From Frigoribacterium sp. CFBP 13712 (GTDB lineage: Bacteria > Actinomycetota > Actinomycetes > Actinomycetales > Microbacteriaceae), in contig NZ_JACYVH010000002.1 in assembly GCF_014842255.1 (NCBI RefSeq), positions 296,519 to 360,518 on the forward strand: a DNA stretch of 64,000 nucleotides, in the 5' to 3' direction. Both the position numbers and the translations under genes were made by a program. This document shows, one piece after another, positions 38,790-50,826 of the stretch (its first letter is position 1; every line of letters starts with the position of its first letter). A model generated the notes under the pieces. That model saw only the letters and a list, made by a program, of their open reading frames with translations, did not search any database and was not told the DNA's origin.

Positions 38790-39959
38790 ATGACGAAGAA
38801 GACGAGACTGCTGCTCGCAGCGGCGGTCGTGGTGGCAGTGACCGTCACGGCCGGGATCGCCTCATTCGTCGTCGGCCCGTTCGGCGGTTCGCCGGACGAG
38901 GCGGGCGGACGGACGGGCGCGACCAGCGACCCCGGCATCACCCCCACCTCGGCACCCGAGCGGACGCCCGACCAGATCGGAGAGGCGTTCCTCGACGACT
39001 GGGTCGACTCCGACGGGCGCGTCGTCCGCCGCGACCAGGGCGACGACACCGTCAGCGAAGGCCAGGCGTACGGTCTCCTCGTGGCGGTCGGCGTCGACGA
39101 CGAGAAGGCCTTCGACACCATCTGGGAGTGGACCACCGACAACCTCGTGCGCGACGACGGTCTGCTCGCCTGGCAGTGGGCGGACGGCGCCGTGGTCGAC
39201 GACGGCCCGGCGAGCGACGCCGACGTGGACGCCGCTCGGGCGCTCGTGCTCGCCGGCGACGCCTTCGACCGCCCCGATCTGACCGCGGCGGGCGTCGAGC
39301 TCGGCGGCGTCGTGCTCGACACGATGACCGCGTCGACCGACGTCGGGCGGATCCTCCTCCCCGGGTTGTGGGCTCAGGGCGATGCGCCGTGGTCGTACAA
39401 CCCCTCGTACGCCTCGCCCGCGACCTTCCAGGAGCTCGGCGCCGCCAGCGGCGACCCGCGCTGGGACGAGCTCGCGGCCGGCTCGCGCGCCGTGACGACG
39501 GAGATCCTCGACTCGACCGCGCTGCCCAGCAACTGGGCGCAGGTCGCACAGGACGGCACGGTCGTGCCCCTGCCGAGCGCCGACGGATCGAGCGGCACCG
39601 TCGAGTACGGCTACGACGCCGCCCGCCTGCCCCTGCGGTACGCCGAGTCGTGCGACCCGGCCGATGTGGCCCTCGCCGCGCGTCTGGCGCCGGTGCTCCA
39701 GCGCTACGACGAGCTGCCCATGCAGCTCGACCTGGGGGGCCAGTCGACCGGAGCCGACAAGAGCCCGTTGGCCTACGCGGCCCGGGCGGCCGCCGAGGCC
39801 GCAGCCGGCGACCGGCAGGCGGCGGCCGACGACCTGCGTCGCGCCGACGAGGTCGCCACCTCGACCCCCACCTACTACGGCACGGCCTGGTCGGCGCTCG
39901 CAGCCCTGCAGCTCGACGGCACGTCGATCGGTCCGTGCTCGCCTCTGGAGGAGGACTGA
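38790..39959 (+). CDS. Glycoside hydrolase family 8-like protein
   Basis: Putative secreted or membrane-anchored endoglycanase (389 aa). One N-terminal helix (LLLAAAVVVAVTVTAGIASFVVG) is followed by a disordered T/P linker. The (alpha/alpha)6 domain carries DDTVSEGQAYG with the GH8 acid Glu90, and ASDADVDAARAL with the second acid near Asp145. These match the BcsZ/CMCax type enzymes encoded beside cellulose synthases. The domain is shorter and more divergent than BcsZ. Placement after a GT2 synthase gene suggests it edits the polymer. ATG chosen for its AGGAA ribosome site. Confidence 0.75.
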   Translation: MTKKTRLLLAAAVVVAVTVTAGIASFVVGPFGGSPDEAGGRTGATSDPGITPTSAPERTPDQIGEAFLDDWVDSDGRVVRRDQGDDTVSEGQAYGLLVAVGVDDEKAFDTIWEWTTDNLVRDDGLLAWQWADGAVVDDGPASDADVDAARALVLAGDAFDRPDLTAAGVELGGVVLDTMTASTDVGRILLPGLWAQGDAPWSYNPSYASPATFQELGAASGDPRWDELAAGSRAVTTEILDSTALPSNWAQVAQDGTVVPLPSADGSSGTVEYGYDAARLPLRYAESCDPADVALAARLAPVLQRYDELPMQLDLGGQSTGADKSPLAYAARAAAEAAAGDRQAAADDLRRADEVATSTPTYYGTAWSALAALQLDGTSIGPCSPLEED

Positions 39960-39960
39960 C

Positions 39961-40632
39961 ATGAACCCCACCACCTGGCTCCGCGAGCACACGAAGGCCG
40001 CCGTCGCGATCGGCGTCGCCGTCGCGCTGGCCGTCGGGGGCGTGACCGTCGCGGCGGTCGCGGCGCAGCCCGACGGCGCATCGTCGACATCGACCGGCAC
40101 CGAGGAGGCGCGGGGCGGCTCGACCCCGTCCGTCTCGACCGAGGGGTTCCAGGACCCGGCGGCCCAGACGTACACCGCGCCTCCTGCGGGCGCCGAGCCC
40201 GTTCGGGTGCGGATCCCGTCGATCGGCGTGGACTCGGGGCTCGAGGATCTCGGCCTCGGGGCCGCCGGCGAACTGGACGCTCCCGAGGCGTGGATGTCGG
40301 CCGGCTGGTACGAGGACGGCGTCGTGCCCGGGGGAGTAGGCCCCGCGATCATCGCCGGTCACGTCGACTCGTCGACCGGGCCCGCGGTGTTCGTCGATCT
40401 GCCCGAGCTCGAGCCCGGCGACGAGGTGCTCGTGACCCTGTCGACCGGTGAGGTCCACACCTTCTCGGTGACCGGCAGCGAGACGGCTCCGAAGGCGAAC
40501 TTCCCGACCTCGGACGTCTACGGGAGCACGCCCACCCCGACACTGCGGCTGATCACCTGCGACGGACGATTCGACTCGTCGACCGGGCACTACGAGGACA
40601 ACCTGATCGTCTTCGCCGACCTGGTCTCGTGA
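39961..40632 (+). CDS. Class F-type sortase
   Basis: Membrane-anchored transpeptidase (223 aa) that would attach surface proteins or pili. One N-terminal helix (about 13-34) and a T/S-rich linker precede the sortase barrel (VRVRIPSIGVDSGLEDLGLG). Catalytic His134 is in AGHVDSS and Cys200 in LITCDGRFD. The arginine normally found a few residues before the last strand is not obvious: the HYxDN motif reads HYEDN, leaving Arg203 as the nearest candidate. It starts 1 nt after the GH8 stop. The nearby DUF4397 protein is the best candidate substrate. Confidence 0.86.
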   Translation: MNPTTWLREHTKAAVAIGVAVALAVGGVTVAAVAAQPDGASSTSTGTEEARGGSTPSVSTEGFQDPAAQTYTAPPAGAEPVRVRIPSIGVDSGLEDLGLGAAGELDAPEAWMSAGWYEDGVVPGGVGPAIIAGHVDSSTGPAVFVDLPELEPGDEVLVTLSTGEVHTFSVTGSETAPKANFPTSDVYGSTPTPTLRLITCDGRFDSSTGHYEDNLIVFADLVS

Positions 40633-40685
40633 CCGGCTCGAACCCATCCGAACCCGACCCGACCCGAACGGGAGTAGACCCCACC

Positions 40686-41492
40686 ATGAACGACGCGCTC
40701 GTGATCATCCCCACCTACGACGAGAAGGACAACCTCGACTGGATCGTCGGCCGCACGCTCGACTCCGGCGCCGCGGTGGACATCCTGGTCGTCGACGACG
40801 GCTCGCCCGACGGCACCGGCGAGCTGGCCGACGCCTACGCCGCCCGCGACTCCCGTGTGCATGTGCTGCACCGCACCGAGAAGGCCGGCCTCGGCGCCGC
40901 CTACCTCGCCGGCTTCGCCTGGGGTCTCGAACGCGGCTACGACGCCCTCGTCGAGATGGACGCCGACGGCTCGCATCACCCCGAGCACCTCCCCGGCATG
41001 CTCGAGCTGCTGCGCGACAACGACCTCGTGCTCGGCTCGCGCTGGGTGCCCGGCGGCCGCGTCGAGAACTGGCCGATGCGCCGCGAGCTGCTCAGCCGCG
41101 GCGGCAGCTGGTACACCCGGGGCGCCCTCGGCATCCGCGTCGCCGACACGACCGGAGGGTTCCGGGTGTTCCGCTCGTCGGCTCTGCGCCGCATCGACCT
41201 CGACGAGGTGGAGTCGCGCGGCTACTGCTTCCAGGTCGACCTGCTCTGGCGTGCCCTGCAGGCCGGTCTCCGGGTCGTCGAGACGCCGATCACGTTCACC
41301 GAACGCGTCCACGGCGCCTCGAAGATGAGCGGCTCGATCGTCAGGGAGTCCCTGACCAAGGTGACCCTGTGGGGTCTCCGTCGCCGGTCGCTCGCGCTCG
41401 TCGAGCTGATCGTGCGGCACCGCCGCCTGCCGAGCGTCCGTGCGACGTCGCACCGCGTCGGACCCTCGAGCGGCGGCGTGTCCACGCGCTAG
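40686..41492 (+). CDS. Polyprenol monophosphomannose synthase-like GT2
   Basis: Cytoplasmic GT2 enzyme (268 aa) of the dolichol-phosphate mannose synthase type, which transfers a sugar from GDP-mannose to polyprenyl phosphate. Motifs: VIIPTYDEKDNL, VVDDGSPDGT, EMDADGSHHPEHLP (DxD), GSRWVPGG and the C-terminal VHGASKMSG. It has no C-terminal membrane helices, like actinobacterial Ppm1 catalytic domains. As the last gene of the locus it would supply the lipid-linked sugar used by GT39-type transferases. The exact sugar is inferred from the family. Confidence 0.88.
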   Translation: MNDALVIIPTYDEKDNLDWIVGRTLDSGAAVDILVVDDGSPDGTGELADAYAARDSRVHVLHRTEKAGLGAAYLAGFAWGLERGYDALVEMDADGSHHPEHLPGMLELLRDNDLVLGSRWVPGGRVENWPMRRELLSRGGSWYTRGALGIRVADTTGGFRVFRSSALRRIDLDEVESRGYCFQVDLLWRALQAGLRVVETPITFTERVHGASKMSGSIVRESLTKVTLWGLRRRSLALVELIVRHRRLPSVRATSHRVGPSSGGVSTR

Positions 41493-41564
41493 CGACCGAC
41501 CGTGGACGGTGCACGCGCGCCCGGGCCGGTCGGGCCCCGGCGCGCGTCATCGAGGGCTCCGGCG

Positions 41565-43322
41565 TCAGCGGACGATCGCCACCGAGCGCGCCGGCAGCAG
41601 CAGACTGGACCCGGGTTCGATCGACGCGTCGCTGGCGAAGAGGACGGTGCTGCTCGGCACGGCGACCCGCGCCTCCTCTGCGGCGAAGTTGATCGCGATG
41701 CGGAGCTCGCCGCGCGTGAGCACGAGCCAGCGGGCGTCGGCGTCGTAGTCGACCGAGACGGAGTCGAAGCGCGGGTCGGTCAGGTCGGGCTCGCTGCGCC
41801 GCAGGGCGCCGAGACGACGGTAGGCGTCGAGCAGCACGGCGTGGCGACCCGACTCGAGCTCGGACCAGTCGAGCTTGCTGTTCTCGAACGTCGACGGCTC
41901 CTGCGGATCGGGCACGGACGATTCGTCCCAGCCCATCTTCGCGAACTCGGCGATGCGGCCCTTCGCCGTCGCCTCGCCGAGATCGTGCTCGGGGTGCGAG
42001 GTGAAGAACTGCCACGGGGTGGACGCCGCCCATTCCTCGCCCATGAAGAGCATCGGCGTGTACGGGCCCGCGAGGGTCAGGGCCGCCGCGATGACGAGCT
42101 GACCGTCGTCGAGGGTGGCGGCGAGACGGTCGCCGATCGCCCGGTTGCCGATCTGGTCGTGGTTCTGGTTCGCGACGACGAGGCGCCAGGTCGGCATGTG
42201 GTCGGTGTCGACCGGCTGTCCGTGCGTCGCCTCGCGGAACGACGACCAGGTGCCGTCGTGGAAGAACCCCTTCGTCAGCACCTTCGCGAGCGCGCCGAGC
42301 GGCTCGAAGTCGGCGTAGTAGCCGGTGGTCTCGCCGGTCAGCGCGACGTGGACGGCGTGGTGGAAGTCGTCGCTCCACTGCGCGTCGAGGCCGTAGCCCT
42401 GCCGGTGCTCGGGGCCGAAGCCGCCGCCGTCGCGGGGGGTGATCAGGGTCGGGTCGTTGAGGTCGCTCTCGGCGATCAGCGACAGCGGGCGACGCAGGTG
42501 CGCGCTCAGGGCGGCCGTCCGCTCGGCCAGCTCCTGCAGCAGGTGCACCTCGCTGTCGTCCTTCAGGGCGTGCACGGCGTCGAGTCGCAGACCGTCGACG
42601 TGGTAGTCGCCCAGCCACATCGCCGTGTTGTCGAGGATGAACTCGCGCACCTCGTGCGCACCGTCGTCGTCGAGGTTGACGTTGTCGCCCCAGGTGTTGG
42701 CGTGCTTGCTCGACAGGTACGGGCCGAAGAGCGGCAGGTAGTTGCCCGAGGGGCCGAGGTGGTTGTACACGACGTCCTGGATGACGCCGAGGCCGGCGGC
42801 GTGCGCGGCGTCGACGAAGCGCTGGTACGCCTCGGGCCCGCCGTAGTTGTCGGTGACCGTGAACCAGTCGACGCCGTCGTAGCCCCAGTTCCAGCGGCCG
42901 TTGACCCCGTTGACCGGCAGCAGCTCGACGAGGTCGACGCCGAGGTCGACGAGGTACGGCAGCTTGCCGATGGCCGAGTCGAGGGTGCCCTCGGGGGTGA
43001 AGGTGCCGATGTGCAGCTCGTAGACCACGGAGCCGGCCAGCTGACGGCCGGTCCACGCGGCGTCGGTCCAGGCGAAGGCGCCGGGGTCGTAGGTCTCGCT
43101 GAGACCGTGCACGCCGTCGGGCTGACGGCGCGAGCGGGGGTCCGGCAGGGGGGTGTCGCCCCCGTCGAGCACGAACCCGTAGCGGTGACCGGGCCCGCGG
43201 TCGAGATCGGGGGAGGCGCGCCACCAGCCGGTCTCGGGCTCGTGCGTCAGCGGCAGCAGCTCCCCGTCGAGGTGCAGCTGCACGGTGGTCGCTTTCGGGG
43301 CCCAGACGTCGTAGACGCTCAT
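41565..43322 (-). CDS. treZ: Malto-oligosyltrehalose trehalohydrolase
   Basis: GH13 enzyme (585 aa) that releases trehalose from malto-oligosyltrehalose, the last step of the TreY-TreZ route. An N-terminal beta domain ([19 protein letters not shown]) precedes the barrel, with [29 protein letters not shown], the nucleophile in [11 protein letters not shown], the acid IAESDLND and the NQNHDQIGN motif. Length is normal. AGGAGA ribosome site before the ATG. It is last in glgX-treY-treZ; a palindromic repeat lies in the 144-nt gap to treY. Confidence 0.96.
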   Translation of the reverse strand: MSVYDVWAPKATTVQLHLDGELLPLTHEPETGWWRASPDLDRGPGHRYGFVLDGGDTPLPDPRSRRQPDGVHGLSETYDPGAFAWTDAAWTGRQLAGSVVYELHIGTFTPEGTLDSAIGKLPYLVDLGVDLVELLPVNGVNGRWNWGYDGVDWFTVTDNYGGPEAYQRFVDAAHAAGLGVIQDVVYNHLGPSGNYLPLFGPYLSSKHANTWGDNVNLDDDGAHEVREFILDNTAMWLGDYHVDGLRLDAVHALKDDSEVHLLQELAERTAALSAHLRRPLSLIAESDLNDPTLITPRDGGGFGPEHRQGYGLDAQWSDDFHHAVHVALTGETTGYYADFEPLGALAKVLTKGFFHDGTWSSFREATHGQPVDTDHMPTWRLVVANQNHDQIGNRAIGDRLAATLDDGQLVIAAALTLAGPYTPMLFMGEEWAASTPWQFFTSHPEHDLGEATAKGRIAEFAKMGWDESSVPDPQEPSTFENSKLDWSELESGRHAVLLDAYRRLGALRRSEPDLTDPRFDSVSVDYDADARWLVLTRGELRIAINFAAEEARVAVPSSTVLFASDASIEPGSSLLLPARSVAIVR

Positions 43323-43366
43323 CGGTCTCCTCGGGTCGGTGTCGGTGTCGGGTCGGTGCGGTCGGT

Positions 43367-43416
43367 GAGTCGCGACATGCCGCCCACCTCGGGAGGTGAG
43401 CGGCATGTCGTGACTC
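43367..43416. repeat. Dispersed palindromic repeat, copy 1
   Basis: Arms of 17 nt (43367-43383 and 43400-43416, right arm GCGGCATGTCGTGACTC) pair with a single G-T. An inner CACCT/AGGTG pairing extends the stem. The sequence continues CTCGAC. A second copy with 17-bp perfect arms lies at 58595-58644 and also continues CTCGAC. The element sits between treY and treZ. Confidence 0.75.
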
Positions 43417-43466
43417 CTCGACCAGGGGAGACGGTAGTCGGGCGCGGAGCGGCGCGGACGGGCGGG

Positions 43467-45863
43467 TCAGTCCTCTGCGGGGATCAGCAGGGCGACGGGG
43501 TACATGTCGAGCACCTCGGCCAGTCGCAGGCGACCGCCCTCGTGACGGCGACCCGTGAGGACGTCGCGATACGCGCCTCCTGCGGTCAGGACCTCGGTGT
43601 CGTCCCAGCCGCCGGCCTGCTCGAGGGAGACGGGGAGGCGCGTGGCGATCGCGATCGCGCCCCCGCGATCGACGGCGACGGCCGAGACGGCCTGCTCGCC
43701 GAACACCGGCAGCGCGGCGTAGCGGGTGAACAGGTCGGGGCGGTCGCGACGCAGCGTCAGGGCGCGATGCGTGACGAGCAGCTTCGCCGCGCCCGTGTCG
43801 TCGACCGGGGGAGTCGCGCCCGAGCGGATCGCCTCGAGGTAGAGACGACGCAGATCGAAGTCGACCGGGCGACGGTTGTCGGGGTCGACGAGCGAGAAGT
43901 CCCACAGCTCGCCGCCCTGATAGACGTCGGGGCTGCCCGGACCGATCAGCTGCATCAGCGTGACGCCGAGCGAGTTGCTGTACCCGGGGCCGCGGAGGAC
44001 GTCGACGATGCGCTCGACCTCGTGCCGCACCTCCTCGTCGTCGAAGACGGCGTCGACGGCCGAGTGCATGCGCTCTTCGAAGGCCTCGGCCTCATCGGTG
44101 CGGTCGGTCCAGGTGGTCGACGAACCGGCCTCGCGGGAGGCCTTCTCGGCGTAGGCGTGCAGGCGCTCGCGCGACGCGGGCCACGAACCGACGACCGTCT
44201 GCCAGAGGATGTTCTCGAACGGCCCGTCGCCCATCGGCGCGAGGTCGCGGAGGCGCTGGAGGGTGGCGGCCCACTCGTGCGCGACCTCGGAGAGCACCGA
44301 GATGCGCGCCCGCACGTCGGCGCTCCGCTTCGTGTCGTGCGTCGACAGGGTCGTCATGCCGAAGGGGCGCTCGGCGAGGCGGCCCTGCTGGCGGGCGTGG
44401 AACTGCGCCGGAGTCACCGAGAACTCGCTGGGGTCGGCGCCCACCTCGGTCAGCGTCGCGAGGCGGCTGTAGCGGTAGAACGCGGTGTCTTCGACGCCCT
44501 TGGCCATCACCATGCCGCTGGTCTGCTGGAACCGCACCGACGCGGGGTGCGTCTCGTCGCGCAGCACGGCGACGACCCGCTCGACGGCATCTGCGAGCTC
44601 GGGGCGGTGACGCGTCGCGACGGACGCGGCCTCGGTCAGCTGCTCGGAGCCCTGCGGGAGGTAGCTGCGGTAGACGGGGAACGCCGCGGCCAGCTCGGCC
44701 AGGGCGTCGACGACCTCGGGGTCGACGGCGCCGCCGCCCGCGATCAGTCGCGCGAGGCGGTTGATCTCGCTGCCGAGGATGCCGTCGGCGATGCCGCGCT
44801 TGGTGCCCAGGATCATCTCGTGCCAGTCGACCGCCTCGTCGCCGGTCGACTCGTCGGCACCGGCCGCGCGCTCGTCGGCGTCGACGCCGGTCGCACGGCG
44901 GAGGCGCGAGTCGAGCCCGTCGAGCGCCGCGGCGCCGCTCGGGTCGACGAACAGCCGGTCGAGGTCGGCGAGGGTGTCGTACCCGGTGGTGCCCGCGGTG
45001 GCCCAGTCTTCGGGGAGGCGCTCGTCGCCTTCGAGGATCTTCTCGACGAGCACGTGGGCACGACCCGTGAGGGCGGCCAGACGGCCGAGGTAGCCCTTGG
45101 GGTCGGCCAAGCCGTCGGGGTGGTCGACCCGGAGGCCGTCGACGAGCCCGTCACGGAACCACCGCCCGATCTCGACGTGGGACTCGTCGAAGACGCGCCC
45201 CTCTTCGACCCGGATGCCGGCGAGGGTGTTCACCGCGAAGAAGCGGCGGTAGTTGAGGTCGGAGTCGGCGCGCTTCCAGTGCACGAGCTCGTAGTTCTGC
45301 CGTGCGTGGATGGCCGCAGCGTCGTCGCCGTCGCCTCGCGTGCCCGGGGCGATCGGGTACACGTTGTCGTAGTAGTGCAGCTCGTCGCCTTCGACGGCGA
45401 GGCCCTCGATGGACCCGTCGGCCGCCGCGGGCTCGCCGAGCACCGGCAGCAGCACCTTGTCGCCGCCGGCCGCCCAGTCGACGTCGAACGCGTCGGCGTA
45501 GCGGGACTCGCGGCCGTGGGTGAGGAGGTCCCACCACCAGACGCTGGACTTCGGCGTCGCGACGCCGACGTGGTTCGGGACGATGTCGACGAGCACGCCG
45601 AGGCCGTGCACGTGCGCACGGTCGGAGAGCGTGTGCAGACCCACCTCGCCGCCTCGCGCGGGGTCGACCCGGCTGTGGTCGACGACGTCGTAGCCGTGGT
45701 CGCTGCCCGGCTCGGCCTCGAGCACGGGCGACAGGTAGACCCAGTCGGCCCCGAGGTCGCGGAGGTAGGGGACGACGTCGGCTGCCGCGAACAGATCGAA
45801 GGAGGCGCGGATCTGCAGGCGGTACGTCGAACGCGGGTGTCGGGTCGAGTCGTTTCGGGTCAC
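43467..45863 (-). CDS. treY: Malto-oligosyltrehalose synthase
   Basis: GH13 enzyme (798 aa) that converts the reducing-end alpha-1,4 linkage of maltodextrin to alpha-1,1, forming malto-oligosyltrehalose. Motifs: [63 protein letters not shown] (nucleophile Asp), [15 protein letters not shown] (acid Glu) and [16 protein letters not shown]. Length is typical. It overlaps glgX by 4 nt. Two 10-mer copies lie inside. Confidence 0.97.
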   Translation of the reverse strand: MTRNDSTRHPRSTYRLQIRASFDLFAAADVVPYLRDLGADWVYLSPVLEAEPGSDHGYDVVDHSRVDPARGGEVGLHTLSDRAHVHGLGVLVDIVPNHVGVATPKSSVWWWDLLTHGRESRYADAFDVDWAAGGDKVLLPVLGEPAAADGSIEGLAVEGDELHYYDNVYPIAPGTRGDGDDAAAIHARQNYELVHWKRADSDLNYRRFFAVNTLAGIRVEEGRVFDESHVEIGRWFRDGLVDGLRVDHPDGLADPKGYLGRLAALTGRAHVLVEKILEGDERLPEDWATAGTTGYDTLADLDRLFVDPSGAAALDGLDSRLRRATGVDADERAAGADESTGDEAVDWHEMILGTKRGIADGILGSEINRLARLIAGGGAVDPEVVDALAELAAAFPVYRSYLPQGSEQLTEAASVATRHRPELADAVERVVAVLRDETHPASVRFQQTSGMVMAKGVEDTAFYRYSRLATLTEVGADPSEFSVTPAQFHARQQGRLAERPFGMTTLSTHDTKRSADVRARISVLSEVAHEWAATLQRLRDLAPMGDGPFENILWQTVVGSWPASRERLHAYAEKASREAGSSTTWTDRTDEAEAFEERMHSAVDAVFDDEEVRHEVERIVDVLRGPGYSNSLGVTLMQLIGPGSPDVYQGGELWDFSLVDPDNRRPVDFDLRRLYLEAIRSGATPPVDDTGAAKLLVTHRALTLRRDRPDLFTRYAALPVFGEQAVSAVAVDRGGAIAIATRLPVSLEQAGGWDDTEVLTAGGAYRDVLTGRRHEGGRLRLAEVLDMYPVALLIPAED

Positions 45864-48058
45864 TGGTCTTCCTCGGCCGTGGCTCGGAGGACGACGAGCG
45901 AGCGACCCACCACGGGGAGTCGGTCGCCGGCTCGCAGAGCGGTGGGCGTCTGCGGTGTCGAGGGGGGCTGGACGGTGGTGGCGGCGCGGGTGGCCGTCGG
46001 CGTGCGGGGTGCGGCGTTCGCCGGCGGCGGCGGCACGTCGACGGTGCTGTCGACGACGACCTCCCAGCCCTCGGCGTACTCGTCGGGCGGCAGCACGAAG
46101 GTGACCGTGTCGGCGCTGGCGTTGAAGTAGAGGACGAAGTTGACGTCGGTGATGCGACCGCCGCGGGCGTCACGCCCGCGGATGCCGTCGCCGTTCAGGA
46201 ACATGCCGATCGCCTTCGCGTACGACTCGTTCCACTCGCCCTCCTGCATGGCGTCGCCCTCGGTGGTCAGCCAGACGATGTCGGGCAGGGGCTCGCCCTC
46301 GCCGCGGGTGACCGGTCGGCCGTTGAAGTAGCGCTGGCGACGGAACGTCGGGTGGTCGTGCCGCAGCTTGATGACCTCGGCGACGAACTCGATCAGATCG
46401 CGGTCGGCGCTGTCCCAGTCGATCCAGCTGAGCTCGTTGTCCTGCGCGTAGGTGTTGTTGTTGCCCTTCTGCGTGCGACCGAGCTCGTCGCCGTGCAGCA
46501 GCATCGGGACGCCCTGGCTGAGCAGCAGGGTGGCCAGGAAGCTGCGCTGGCGCTGCTCGCGGAGCGCGCGGACCGCACCGTCGTCCGTCTCGCCCTCGAC
46601 GCCCGAGTTCCAGGAGCGGTTGTGGCTCTCGCCGTCGTTGCCGTCTTCGCCGTTGGCGTCGTTCTGCTTGTCGTTGTAGCTGACCAGGTCGCGCATCGTG
46701 AAGCCGTCGTGGGCCGTGACGAAGTTGATGCTCGCCACCGGGCGGCGGCCGTCGCGCTCGTACAGGTCGGCCGAGCCGGTGATCCGGCTGGCGAACTCGC
46801 CGAGGGTCGAGGGCTCGCCTCGCCAGAAGTCGCGGACGGTGTCGCGGTACTTGCCGTTCCACTCCGTCCACTGGGGCGGGAAGTTGCCCACCTGGTACCC
46901 GCCGGGGCCGACGTCCCACGGCTCGGCTATCAGCTTGACCTGCGAGACGATCGGATCCTGTTGCACGAGCTCGAAGAAGGTCGACAGCCGGTCGACCTCG
47001 TAGAACTCGCGGGCCAGCGACGCGGCGAGGTCGAAGCGGAAGCCGTCGACGTGCATCTCGGTGACCCAGTACCGCAGGCTGTCCATGATCAGCTGCAGCG
47101 AGTGCGGGTGACGGACGTTCAGGCTGTTGCCGGTGCCCGTGTAGTCCATGTAGTAGGTCTTGTCGTCGTCCATCAGCCGGTAGTACGCGGCGTTGTCGAT
47201 GCCCTTGAACGACAGGGTCGGCCCGAGGTGGTTGCCCTCGGCCGTGTGGTTGTACACGACGTCGATGATGACCTCGATGCCGGCCTGGTGCAGCACCCGC
47301 ACCATGGTCTTGAACTCCTGCACCTGCTGACCGATGTCGCCCGTGGCCGAGTACGCGGCGTGCGGGGCGAAGAAGCCGATGGTGTTGTAGCCCCAGTAGT
47401 TGCTGAGGCCCTTCTCGAGCAGCGTGTTGTCTTGCACGAACTGGTGCACGGGCATCAGCTCGAGCGTCGTGATGCCGAGCTTCTTGAGGTGGTCGATGAT
47501 CGCCGGGTGCGCGACGCCGGCGTAGGTGCCCCGCTCGTCCTCCGGTATGTCGGGGTGGGTCTGGGTGAGCCCCTTGACGTGAGCCTCGTAGATCACCGTC
47601 TCGTCGTAGCTGTACCGCGGGGCGCGGTCGCCCTGCCAGTCGAAGAACGGGTTGATCACGACGCCGAGCATCATGTGCGGGCCCGAGTCCTTGTCGTTGC
47701 GCGAGTCGGGGTCGCCGAAGTCGTACGCGAAGAGCGCTTCGTCCCAGTCGATCTCGCCGCAGGTCGCCTTGGCGTACGGGTCGAGCAGCAGCTTGTTCGG
47801 GTTCGCGCGAGAGCCCGAGGCGGGGTCGTACTCGCCGTGCACGCGGTAGCCGTAGCGCTGGCCGGGCTGCACCGTGGGCAGATAACCGTGCCAGACGTAC
47901 GCGTCGACCTCTCGCAGATCGACCTGCGTCTCGACCCCGGCGTCGTCGAACAGGCAGAGGACCACACGCGTGGCGGCCTCGCTGAAGATCGCGAAATTGG
48001 TTCCGCTGCCGTCGTAGGTCGCGCCGAGTGGGTAGGGATTGCCGGGCCAGGTATGCAT
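45860..48058 (-). CDS. glgX: Glycogen debranching enzyme (isoamylase type)
   Basis: GH13 debranching enzyme (732 aa) that cuts alpha-1,6 branches of glycogen, giving linear maltodextrins for TreY. N-terminal CBM48-like domain ([21 protein letters not shown]), then GSGPH-type [53 protein letters not shown] and [10 protein letters not shown]. The C-terminus has a P/A/T-rich linker (about 690-710) absent in most GlgX. It begins the glgX-treY-treZ operon. AGG ribosome site before the ATG. Confidence 0.96.
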   Translation of the reverse strand: MHTWPGNPYPLGATYDGSGTNFAIFSEAATRVVLCLFDDAGVETQVDLREVDAYVWHGYLPTVQPGQRYGYRVHGEYDPASGSRANPNKLLLDPYAKATCGEIDWDEALFAYDFGDPDSRNDKDSGPHMMLGVVINPFFDWQGDRAPRYSYDETVIYEAHVKGLTQTHPDIPEDERGTYAGVAHPAIIDHLKKLGITTLELMPVHQFVQDNTLLEKGLSNYWGYNTIGFFAPHAAYSATGDIGQQVQEFKTMVRVLHQAGIEVIIDVVYNHTAEGNHLGPTLSFKGIDNAAYYRLMDDDKTYYMDYTGTGNSLNVRHPHSLQLIMDSLRYWVTEMHVDGFRFDLAASLAREFYEVDRLSTFFELVQQDPIVSQVKLIAEPWDVGPGGYQVGNFPPQWTEWNGKYRDTVRDFWRGEPSTLGEFASRITGSADLYERDGRRPVASINFVTAHDGFTMRDLVSYNDKQNDANGEDGNDGESHNRSWNSGVEGETDDGAVRALREQRQRSFLATLLLSQGVPMLLHGDELGRTQKGNNNTYAQDNELSWIDWDSADRDLIEFVAEVIKLRHDHPTFRRQRYFNGRPVTRGEGEPLPDIVWLTTEGDAMQEGEWNESYAKAIGMFLNGDGIRGRDARGGRITDVNFVLYFNASADTVTFVLPPDEYAEGWEVVVDSTVDVPPPPANAAPRTPTATRAATTVQPPSTPQTPTALRAGDRLPVVGRSLVVLRATAEEDQ

Positions 48059-48082
48059 CGAACCTCCGATTGGGACTCGCTC

Positions 48083-48088
48083 AGCCTA
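48083..48088 (-). promoter_or_regulatory. -10 box TAGGCT of the trehalose operon
   Basis: TAGGCT on the minus strand lies 24 nt before the glgX ATG, leaving room for the GGAGG ribosome site; this transcript would have a short leader. Confidence 0.5.
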
Positions 48089-48126
48089 CGGGCGAACGGG
48101 GAGGGCGTCCGGCGCCGTGCGACGCG

Positions 48127-48132
48127 TACGGT
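48127..48132 (+). promoter_or_regulatory. -10 box TACGGT ahead of the epimerase unit
   Basis: TACGGT ends 7 nt before an ATG that opens a 24-codon frame leading into the epimerase gene. Confidence 0.4.
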
Positions 48133-48139
48133 GGCGACC

Positions 48140-48214
48140 ATGTCGAACATCGTCGTTCCCACCCGCCCGACCCGCGCCTCCTCGGCCATCGCCCCGACGG
48201 GAGGGCGCTCGTGA
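48140..48214 (+). CDS. Possible 24-aa leader peptide
   Basis: Short frame MSNIVVPTRPTRASSAIAPT followed by four more residues. It begins 7 nt after a -10 box, so it could be translated from a leaderless message. Its stop overlaps the GTG of the epimerase (GTGA), a layout that would couple the two. A 10-mer copy lies inside, encoding RASS. It may be only a 5' leader without a functional peptide. Confidence 0.35.
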   Translation: MSNIVVPTRPTRASSAIAPTGGRS

Positions 48215-49170
48215 GGATCGTCGTGCTCGGCGCCACCGGCCACGTCGGCGGCTACCTCGTCCCCCGGCTGGTGGCGACCGGTCACGAGGTGGTCGCGGTC
48301 AGTCGTGGCACGTCCGAGCCGTACCGCGCGCACGCCGCCTGGGCCTCCGTCGAACGGGTCGCGCTCGACCGCGACGCCGCCGAGGCCGACGGCACGTTCG
48401 GTGCGCAGGTGGCTGCGCTCGAGGCCGACGTCGTCGTCGACATGATCTGCTTCACCGTCGACAGCGCCACGCATCTGCTCGACGCGCTGCGCGGGACGGG
48501 CACCGCACTGGTCAGCTGCGGAACGATCTGGGTGCACGGCCCGGCGGTCGAGGTGCCCATCACCGAGGAGGCGCGTCGGACGCCGTCCGGCGAGTACGGC
48601 ACGCAGAAGGCCGCCATCGAGGAGCTGCTGCTGCGCGAGTCGCGGCGACCCGGCGGCGTGCAGTCGACGGTGCTGCACCCGGGCCACATCACCGGACCGG
48701 GCTGGCCCATGATCAACCCGCAGGGCAACCTCGACCTCGGCGTGTGGGAGGCGCTCGCCGCGGGCCGCGAGGTCGTGCTGCCCGACCAGGGGTCCGCGAC
48801 CGTGCACCACGTGCACGCCGACGACGTCGCACAGGCCTTCCAGCTCGCGGTCGACCGGTTCGGCCAGGCGGCCGGCGAGGCGTTCCACGTCGTGTCGGAG
48901 CGCGCCGTCTCGCTCCGCGGCCTCGCCGAGGCCGTCGCGCGCGAGTACGGGCAGGAGGCGCGGCTCCGGTTCGTCCCGTTCGACGAGTTCCGCACGCTGG
49001 TCTCGGACGAGGCGGGCGACGCCTCGTGGCAGCACGCGTGGCGCAGCCACTCGATGAGCATCGAGAAGGCGCGTCGGCTGCTCGGCTACGCGCCGCGGTA
49101 CACGACCGTCGAGGCCGTGGTCGAGGGGCTCGAGTGGCTGGCGGCCGACGGGCGGCTCACGCTGCGCTGA
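48211..49170 (+). CDS. NAD-dependent epimerase/dehydratase family protein
   Basis: Extended-SDR protein (319 aa). The Rossmann motif GATGHVGGYL is at residues 7-16. The core lacks a classic YxxxK: the nearest is EYGTQKAAIEELL, where Tyr and Lys are four residues apart in the expected region. HPGHITGPGWPMINP and HHVHADDVAQAF match the atypical branch often called isoflavone-reductase- or WcaG-like. Substrate is unknown. GTG start with GGGAGGG site. It is divergent from glgX and ends 52 nt before the convergent protease gene. Confidence 0.82.
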   Translation: MRIVVLGATGHVGGYLVPRLVATGHEVVAVSRGTSEPYRAHAAWASVERVALDRDAAEADGTFGAQVAALEADVVVDMICFTVDSATHLLDALRGTGTALVSCGTIWVHGPAVEVPITEEARRTPSGEYGTQKAAIEELLLRESRRPGGVQSTVLHPGHITGPGWPMINPQGNLDLGVWEALAAGREVVLPDQGSATVHHVHADDVAQAFQLAVDRFGQAAGEAFHVVSERAVSLRGLAEAVAREYGQEARLRFVPFDEFRTLVSDEAGDASWQHAWRSHSMSIEKARRLLGYAPRYTTVEAVVEGLEWLAADGRLTLR

Positions 49171-49222
49171 ACGCGGTCGCGCCCGCACCCCTGTCGAGGT
49201 GCGGGCGCGAACGGGCGGGGTG

Positions 49223-50773
<1,551 letters not shown>

Positions 50774-50820
50774 CGGACTCCTCGTCGGGCGCCGGCGGGT
50801 CGGCGCACCTTTGATAGGGA

Positions 50821-50826
50821 AATCTA
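50821..50826 (-). promoter_or_regulatory. -10 box TAGATT of the protease gene
   Basis: TAGATT on the minus strand lies in an AT-richer patch and would give a leader of about 40 nt carrying the GAGGAG site. Confidence 0.5.

Noticed and set aside
41502-46130. A 1542-codon open frame on + across the trehalose operon
   Set aside because: It lies antisense to treZ and treY, whose catalytic motifs are intact. Its composition (R, V, D, G rich, few aromatics) is that of a high-GC antisense shadow.
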